9,922 nucleotides of DNA from Candidatus Bathyarchaeota archaeon (GTDB taxonomy: Archaea > Thermoproteota > Bathyarchaeia > 40CM-2-53-6). Made by a program: the position numbers and the translations under genes. Below the pieces are notes generated by a model. The model was given only the letters and a program-made list of their open reading frames with translations. It ran no database searches and had not been told where the DNA came from. The stretch covers positions 1 to 9,922 of the forward strand of contig VBBE01000092.1 of the NCBI GenBank assembly GCA_005884605.1. The letters are read 5' to 3'. This document shows, in pieces, positions 6,468 to 9,922 of this stretch. Position 1 is the stretch's first letter; the number at the start of each line of letters is the position of its first letter.

Positions 6468-7055
6468 ATGCAATCAACAGGAAAACCTCAACAGCCAAGT
6501 GCCACCAGGCCGAGAGGCCCCGCGACGATAAAGCTCACTCTCACAGCCGTTTCGATAGCCTTGGTCTTCATTGTCACCTATGCGACGGCAAACTACACGA
6601 TCCCGGCAACGAAAGGCTACTTCGATTTCGGCGATGTCATGATATTCATTGTCGCACTAACCTTCGGTCCTGTCACTGGCGGACTCGCCGGTGGAATAGG
6701 GTCCGCTGCATCCGACGCTTTCTCTACCGGTTCAGGCGTGTATGCCCCCTTTACCCTTGTCATAAAGGGACTAGAGGGTTTGGCCGCCGGTTACTTGGCC
6801 TTCCGCGGCTCTAGATGGAAACTTGGGATCTCATGGTCAGTCGCCAGTGCTATCATGGTTGGAGGATATTTCATCGCGGAAACAGTGGCCATTGTGGGTT
6901 ATCCCGCTTCGGTTGTTGATGTGTTTGTCAATATCCCTCAAGTAATTGTTGGAGGAATAATTGGAATACCTGTTTCACAATATCTAAGGAGGGTACTCCC
7001 TCCAAACACGATTTACTCCAGAAGGTCAACGCCTGGGAGTTCGCCAAAGGCCTAG
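6468..7055 (+). CDS. ECF transporter S component (membrane substrate-binding subunit)
   Basis: A 195-residue integral membrane protein resembling S components of energy-coupling-factor importers, which bind a vitamin or micronutrient and dock onto a shared EcfA/EcfA'/EcfT module. After a polar, positively charged N-terminus (1-20), about six hydrophobic segments follow: roughly 22-42, 53-69, 71-88, 95-112, 118-140 and 145-180. Family-like stretches are GYFDFGDVMIFIVAL (50-64), GPVTGGLAGGIGSAASD (67-83) and YAPFTLVIKGLEGLAAGYLA (92-111), which resemble riboflavin/DUF1393-type S components. The tail (185-195) is Ser/Pro/Arg rich. No EcfA or EcfT gene is in the window, as expected for group II systems that share an energizing module. 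The ATG lies 3 nt after pyrG, so co-expression is likely, but the ligand cannot be read from sequence. A role in nucleotide-related uptake would be guesswork. Confidence 0.8.
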   Translation: MQSTGKPQQPSATRPRGPATIKLTLTAVSIALVFIVTYATANYTIPATKGYFDFGDVMIFIVALTFGPVTGGLAGGIGSAASDAFSTGSGVYAPFTLVIKGLEGLAAGYLAFRGSRWKLGISWSVASAIMVGGYFIAETVAIVGYPASVVDVFVNIPQVIVGGIIGIPVSQYLRRVLPPNTIYSRRSTPGSSPKA

Positions 7056-7102
7056 GGTGGGCGAGTCTAGTAGTTCCAGACCATGCCTAAGTGACGAGTC
7101 CT

Positions 7103-7124
7103 AAAGCGATAACGGCAAAGCGAT
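7103..7124. repeat. Short tandem-spaced direct repeat between ECF gene and LSm gene
   Basis: AAAGCGAT occurs at 7103-7110 and again at 7117-7124, separated by AACGGC, in the 69-bp convergent intergenic space. The second copy touches the LSm stop codon. It may be chance; no T-rich terminator is evident on either strand here. Confidence 0.3.
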
Positions 7125-7364
7125 CTATGGGGTTGGCTCGGTTACGCAGATGTAGAGGACGTTGCTGCCCCTAACAATAAGGCTGCCAAAGTTGGTTGAC
7201 GGGTCTCCCCCGCGGTATTCTCTTGCTCCGTCGAGGATGACGTTCATGTGGCTGTCGCAGTCGATCATTTTGCCTCTGTACTCTGCGTCATTCTTCAGTC
7301 TGACTGAGACGTCTGCTTGCAACTTTCGCACGAGTAGGTTCAGCGGTTTTCTTGAGGGTTCCAA
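7125..7364 (-). CDS. Sm-like (LSm) RNA-binding protein
   Basis: A 79-residue archaeal Sm/LSm protein; such proteins form seven-membered rings that bind U-rich RNA. Sm motif 1 runs from about residue 18 (VSVRLKND) to GKMIDCDSHMNVIL (31-44), with the RNA-binding D37, M40 and N41. Sm motif 2 is LIVRGSNVLYIC (62-73), with R65 and G66. The linker is short, and the length is typical of archaeal LSm proteins. TTG at 7364 places the start a few residues before the conserved KPL opening helix; no ATG or GTG in frame would do. A TATA-like TTTTTATG (7404-7397) predicts a start of transcription about 10 nt before the TTG. In many archaea an LSm gene is followed by ribosomal protein L37e, but here the gene downstream of its stop is convergent, so that pairing is absent. 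Confidence 0.93.
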   Translation of the reverse strand: MEPSRKPLNLLVRKLQADVSVRLKNDAEYRGKMIDCDSHMNVILDGAREYRGGDPSTNFGSLIVRGSNVLYICVTEPTP

Positions 7365-7396
7365 TTGGCGCCTTGCGCGGACGACCCACTGTAGGG

Positions 7397-7404
7397 CATA
7401 AAAA
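7397..7404 (-). promoter_or_regulatory. TATA box of the LSm gene
   Basis: On the minus strand TTTTTATG (7404 to 7397) is centred about 26 bp before a predicted transcription start near 7374. This leaves a leader of about 10 nt before the TTG at 7364. Confidence 0.45.
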
Positions 7405-7425
7405 CTCTTGGATAAAGACGAACGG

Positions 7426-7442
7426 ACCCGAGGAGATCGGGT
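7426..7442 (-). terminator. Hairpin downstream of the zinc-ribbon gene
   Basis: ACCCGA and TCGGGT form a perfect 6-bp stem around a 5-nt loop, 31 bp after the mini-gene's stop on the minus strand. Beyond it the minus strand reads CCGTTCGTCTTTATCC, with only a weak T-run. It may be a terminator or RNA 3'-end stabiliser, between two minus-strand genes. Confidence 0.35.
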
Positions 7443-7472
7443 ACCGAAAATGAATAGTGTCGAGTGACCGGT

Positions 7473-7613
7473 TTATTCTTCTGATTCGGAGTTTTCTCTA
7501 GCCATCATTTTTTGAGTGTGTTGCTCTTTCCTGAACTCGGACTTGAGTTTTCCGCATCTGATACAACGCGTCATAGGGCCTCTTCCCCGCCATTGGTGGG
7601 AACATCCTGCCAT
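7473..7613 (-). CDS. Zinc-ribbon mini-protein (46 aa), unknown function
   Basis: The minus-strand ATG at 7613 opens a 46-residue frame whose protein begins MAGCSHQWRGRGPMTRCIRC and continues GKLKSEFRKE. The C4-x-H6-x-W8 ... C17-x-x-C20-G21 arrangement is a recurrent four-ligand zinc-ribbon pattern of very small archaeal and phage proteins, followed by a basic helix-like stretch (22-35) and an acidic tail (ENSESEE). Reasons to believe it is real are the ligand pattern, the ATG, and TTTAAGAATA centred about 32 bp upstream, which predicts a nearly leaderless transcript. It lies 32 bp after the methyltransferase stop and before the LSm gene, all on the minus strand, which hints at an RNA- or ribosome-related role without proving it. 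It is not L37e or another ribosomal protein that I recognise. Confidence 0.65.
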   Translation of the reverse strand: MAGCSHQWRGRGPMTRCIRCGKLKSEFRKEQHTQKMMARENSESEE

Positions 7614-7640
7614 TATTGTCAGCTAGAAAGGGGTGCGGGT

Positions 7641-7650
7641 TATTCTTAAA
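7641..7650 (-). promoter_or_regulatory. TATA-like box of the zinc-ribbon mini-gene, overlapping the methyltransferase stop
   Basis: On the minus strand TTTAAGAATA (7650 to 7641) includes the TAA stop codon (7648-7646) of the methyltransferase. Its centre predicts initiation near 7619, 6 nt before the ATG at 7613. Confidence 0.4.
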
Positions 7651-8224
7651 CTAGAGCCGAGGATTCGGGAGATGCTCTGATTCGATGCTTGGCGCTGTCC
7701 AGCAAGTAAAGTTGTTCTCTATCCGATAACGTGGCGACGAGTTCGATTCCTGTTTCTTTCGAGTGTCTCCAGGAGGCTCGATCTTTGTCTCCGAAAATCG
7801 TCATAACCATCAGGGCGTTCTCGGTTGCGATTCTCGAAATTTCACTGAAGTGTTCATCGAGGACAGGACCTGACTCTGTCATCGAAACGGAGGTAACTCC
7901 GTCGGCAATACGATCTTGGAATGGCAGGTGAGAAGCGTCTGCACGGATCCACTGTATACCAAGACTTGTACTTCCCTGCTTGCCTTTGGTCAGCATTTGA
8001 ATCGAGAGGTCGATTCCCAGGGCAAGTTTGGTTCTTGGGGCGATGAGTTCGAGAAGTTTGCCTGTTCCGCATCCGACGTCAACAATTGTGTTGAATTCTC
8101 TTTTTCCGATGACCTGCAATACCTGTGTGTGCTTCTTGTTTTGTTCCTCGCCGTATAGCTCGTCATAATTCTTGGATAGGGCATCGTACCATTTCGTAAT
8201 AGCTTCGGTGTCCTTCGCCGGCAA
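7646..8224 (-). CDS. Class I SAM-dependent methyltransferase
   Basis: A 192-residue Rossmann-type methyltransferase of the Methyltransf_11/25 kind, soluble, substrate not deducible. The N-terminal helix KWYDALSKNYDELYGEEQ (11-28) is typical of this group. Motif I is VDVGCGTGK (48-56), the acidic ribose-binding residue is D72 in LGIDLS, and DASHLPF (96-102) is the adenine-side motif. VTSVSM (110-115) corresponds to the strand after which family members often have a catalytic or substrate motif. The protein is compact, with a short C-terminal helical part and no extra domain. TTG at 8224 is the only usual start near the conserved helix; the frame is open further upstream (to a TAG near 8350) but has no ATG, GTG or TTG there. 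It is divergent from nucS with only 54 bp between start codons. The zinc-ribbon gene follows. Confidence 0.8.
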   Translation of the reverse strand: MPAKDTEAITKWYDALSKNYDELYGEEQNKKHTQVLQVIGKREFNTIVDVGCGTGKLLELIAPRTKLALGIDLSIQMLTKGKQGSTSLGIQWIRADASHLPFQDRIADGVTSVSMTESGPVLDEHFSEISRIATENALMVMTIFGDKDRASWRHSKETGIELVATLSDREQLYLLDSAKHRIRASPESSALV

Positions 8225-8233
8225 AGCTATGTC

Positions 8234-8241
8234 GATATATT
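8234..8241 (+). promoter_or_regulatory. TATA box of nucS in a tight divergent promoter region
   Basis: GATATATT centred near 8238 predicts initiation about 8264, with a 15-nt leader before TTG 8279 (24 nt before ATG 8288). The box lies 10 bp from the divergent methyltransferase start at 8224, for which no equally good TATA box is seen (CAATGCATTA around 8248-8257 is weak). Confidence 0.45.
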
Positions 8242-8278
8242 GCCCTGCTAATGCATTGAACCTTTCGGGCGGTCCAAG

Positions 8279-9046
8279 TTGCCGGTCATGATCTCGCCAA
8301 GCCTTGATGAGGCTCGCGCGGAATTGGTCATCGGTCTCGAGGCTCGGAAGCTAGTGGTTATGGTCGCGTCCTGCAGCGTGGAGTACTCGGGCAGGACTGG
8401 GAGTCATCTAGGAGAGGGTGAACGGTTGATAATTGTGAAAGGAGATGGTTGCATACTGGTCCACCGCGGACGCGACTATCAACCTGTTAACTGGCAACCG
8501 TCAGGATGCATCATTCAGGCACAATCTAACAATGGGACGCTTGTCCTGAAGGCGGTCCGCCCGAATCCACTCGAGAGTTTGACTCTTGTGGTGAGAGAAG
8601 TTCAGTTTCTTGGCACTTTTCTTCTGCAAGACAGTGCGGAGTTTATTCTTCACGCCAGCGAGGAGGAGATGCAGCGAGCCATCATTCTCCAGCCCGACAT
8701 CATTGAGCTAGGTTTCAAGATCCTCGATTATGAGAAGAAAGTGCCTCCCGGGTTTGTGGATGTCTATGGAATTGATAGTGATGGCAATACGATTGTTATC
8801 GAGATCAAGAAAGACCCGGCGGGTTTCCCTGCGATCAAGCAGCTATTGGAGTATCTGAAGTATCTACAAGCTCCCCCCGGCAGGAAGTTGCGCCCTATAA
8901 TAGTGGCACCCAGTATCGCGAAGGGGTCTCAGTCTACACTGGCTAAGTCCGGGATTGAGTTCAAGCCTTTGAGTCTTCAGAAGGCTGTCGAGATCTTGCA
9001 GAAACATGCTAGGTCTGATCAGCAGGCGTTGAAGAGTTGGCTTTAG
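8279..9046 (+). CDS. nucS: NucS/EndoMS mismatch-specific endonuclease
   Basis: A 255-residue endonuclease that cuts both strands at mismatches and gives MutS/MutL-independent repair in many archaea. The N-terminal DNA-binding/dimer domain shows VEYSGRTGSHLGEGERLIIV (34-53) and NWQPSG (71-76). The C-terminal RecB-like nuclease domain has D161 in GFVDVYGID, E175-I-K177 in VIEIKK, and Q188 in AIKQLLEYLKYL. These match the D-E-K-Q set known from Pyrococcus NucS. The last eight residues, QQALKSWL, fit a PCNA-interacting (PIP) box, as expected for a protein working with the sliding clamp. TTG at 8279 is taken as start. ATG at 8288 would remove only three residues and is equally consistent with the family. 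The gene is divergent from the methyltransferase, and its stop overlaps that of the glycosyltransferase on the other strand. Confidence 0.95.
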   Translation: MPVMISPSLDEARAELVIGLEARKLVVMVASCSVEYSGRTGSHLGEGERLIIVKGDGCILVHRGRDYQPVNWQPSGCIIQAQSNNGTLVLKAVRPNPLESLTLVVREVQFLGTFLLQDSAEFILHASEEEMQRAIILQPDIIELGFKILDYEKKVPPGFVDVYGIDSDGNTIVIEIKKDPAGFPAIKQLLEYLKYLQAPPGRKLRPIIVAPSIAKGSQSTLAKSGIEFKPLSLQKAVEILQKHARSDQQALKSWL

Positions 9047-9741
9047 AGTCCGAGCCTTATGATCAGCATTGCGTATCCTATTCCGCTTTTGACAAAGCTA
9101 AGTTTGCTTGTTCCCCGTGGTCTCGGTAGGAATGTTATCGGAACATCGGTGATTGGCATTCCTTTCTTTCTGGCTCGGATTAGGAGTTCTGGTTGAATCT
9201 CGAAGTTCTTGGCTACAATTTGATCCCGTAACATTTCCACTGCTTTGCACGTGTAAATTCTGAACCCTGAAGTGACGTCGTTCGAGGGGATGTGAAAGAT
9301 CTTCCTCATAGTCCAGTTGGTAGTGGCGCTTATCATTCTCTTTACCGTTGGTAGCTCTTCGACCATTCCCTTGTTCGTGTTCCGACTTCCAACGACAATG
9401 TCTGCGCTCTTGGCCGCCGCCATCAAGTTCTGTATCTCTTCCGGTTGGTGGTTAAGGTCCGCATCCATCGTGACGACATACTCGGTATCCTCGTCTATGA
9501 GTCTGAATCCTTTTTTCATGGCTTTTCCCAGGCCCAATCTTTCCTGGCTGTAGTGGACTTTTATCCGGGAGTTTTCTTTCGAGAGGGCCGTCAGTTTTTC
9601 GAGAGTGGTGTCCGTTCCTTCTACGATGAATATTGCCTCGTAGTCAGGGTCGATCTTTTCGAGCGCGGATATCAGTCTGGAGGAGAACTCGTCTATGACC
9701 TCCTCCTCGTTATAGACTGGTATTACCGCGCTTATTCGCAA
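9043..9741 (-). CDS. Family 2 glycosyltransferase, dolichyl-phosphate mannose synthase-like
   Basis: A GT-A fold glycosyltransferase of about 232 residues, of the type that moves a sugar from a nucleotide sugar to polyprenyl phosphate at the membrane's cytosolic face. Counting from the TTG at 9741: SAVIPVYNEEE (4-14), the metal-binding DAD in VTMDADLNHQPEEI (90-103), VVGSRNTNKG (116-125), VTSGFRIY (146-153) and LPRPRGTSKLSF (205-216). The usual D-D-G-S after strand 2 is instead V-E-G-T (near 40-43). No C-terminal transmembrane anchor is present; the chain ends in a single semi-hydrophobic helix. A TTG at 9759 would add six residues, but a TATA-like box at 9777-9770 predicts initiation near 9747, downstream of that codon, so 9741 is preferred. 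N-glycosylation or S-layer/lipid glycosylation is the likely pathway; the donor sugar is unknown. Confidence 0.88.
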   Translation of the reverse strand: MRISAVIPVYNEEEVIDEFSSRLISALEKIDPDYEAIFIVEGTDTTLEKLTALSKENSRIKVHYSQERLGLGKAMKKGFRLIDEDTEYVVTMDADLNHQPEEIQNLMAAAKSADIVVGSRNTNKGMVEELPTVKRMISATTNWTMRKIFHIPSNDVTSGFRIYTCKAVEMLRDQIVAKNFEIQPELLIRARKKGMPITDVPITFLPRPRGTSKLSFVKSGIGYAMLIIRLGL

Positions 9742-9769
9742 GTCTGTCTCACGACACAACCTAGACAGG

Positions 9770-9777
9770 TATATTCT
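9770..9777 (-). promoter_or_regulatory. TATA box of the glycosyltransferase gene
   Basis: On the minus strand GAATATAC (9777 to 9770) predicts transcription starting near 9747, 6 nt before the TTG at 9741 but after the alternative TTG at 9759. It therefore helps choose the start. Confidence 0.45.
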
Positions 9778-9922
9778 GGTTTGTGGCTATGTTCCTAACT
9801 TGGGAGATGAAGGAATTCGCCCGTTTTCAGCCCTGATCCCGATTCTGAGCCACCTGCAAATGCTCGGCCAGGGATAGTTCGGTTCTTGCGAGATAATGCA
9901 CGATTTTCGCCGTCGGATACAG
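9778..9922. other. Right-edge stretch with no assignable gene
   Basis: All three minus-strand frames enter open from the right edge. They end at TGA 9829-9827, TAG 9789-9787 and a TAG near 9797. The frame ending at 9827 has a protein-like peptide (...KIVHYLARTELSLAEHLQVA...) and could be the tail of a gene outside the window. The evidence is too short to name it or to exclude non-coding DNA. Plus-strand frames contain only very short runs. Confidence 0.25.

Noticed and set aside
7056..7124. Possible small RNA or tRNA between the ECF and LSm genes
   Set aside because: Only 69 bp, with no cloverleaf, no stable hairpin and only a short direct repeat.
7365..7472. L37e ribosomal protein gene expected next to LSm
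   Set aside because: No frame here encodes the L37e zinc motif, and the 46-aa zinc-ribbon protein nearby does not resemble L37e.
8222..8350. N-terminal extension of the methyltransferase upstream of TTG 8224
   Set aside because: The frame is open to a TAG near 8350, but has no ATG, GTG or TTG and overlaps the nucS start; the TTG fits the family's usual N-terminus.
9445..9798. 117-residue plus-strand frame over the glycosyltransferase start
   Set aside because: Shadow of the minus-strand glycosyltransferase; no motif and no promoter in the right place.

Overview
The window looks like a chromosomal segment of a TACK-type archaeon. The lineage is inferred, with Nitrososphaeria (Thaumarchaeota) or Bathyarchaeia as the best guesses. 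The archaeal signs are a NucS mismatch endonuclease with a PCNA-binding tail, an Sm-like RNA-binding protein, a transketolase split into two genes, a short fructose-6-phosphate-aldolase-fold transaldolase, and TATA-like boxes about 25-40 bases before the first start codons. Base composition is moderate. No tRNA, rRNA or CRISPR array was seen.

Left edge (1-520): the 5' end of a probable TnpB-type (IS200/IS605) gene runs off the left edge on the minus strand. To its right is a 54-residue AbrB/SpoVT-type DNA-binding protein on the plus strand (265-429). Its promoter carries a perfect 7-bp dyad abutting the TATA box and a second perfect 5-bp dyad just before the start codon. A hairpin with a T-run follows the gene.

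Centre left (524-4712, plus): a tightly packed operon for the non-oxidative pentose phosphate branch. In order it holds an RfaE/PfkB-type sugar kinase, transketolase N-terminal subunit, ribulose-phosphate 3-epimerase, transketolase C-terminal subunit and transaldolase. Junctions are 2-nt gaps, ATGA and TAATG overlaps, and a Shine-Dalgarno sequence lying across a stop codon. The transaldolase appears to start at a CTG (4011), since the first in-frame ATG would remove the essential beta-1 Asp. Together these genes would interconvert C3-C7 sugar phosphates. The kinase is the odd member: its fold motifs fit a heptose-phosphate kinase, but the usual GAGD phosphate loop reads GVRD.

Centre (4815-7055, plus): CTP synthase, followed 3 nt later by an ECF-transporter S component (membrane substrate-binding subunit).

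Right (7125-9741): a minus-strand group holds an LSm protein, an unlisted 46-residue zinc-ribbon mini-protein and a class I SAM methyltransferase. Divergent from these is nucS on the plus strand. Its stop codon overlaps, tail to tail, the stop of a minus-strand family 2 glycosyltransferase resembling dolichyl-phosphate mannose synthase. The last ~145 bases hold no gene I can assign.

Nearly every gene that appears to lead a transcript begins with TTG only a short distance after the TATA box, while genes inside operons begin with ATG (or CTG). No clearly unprecedented multi-gene system is visible. The most interesting items are the AbrB operator architecture, the altered sugar kinase inside the pentose operon, the CTG start, and the zinc mini-protein whose promoter is built over the upstream gene's stop codon.
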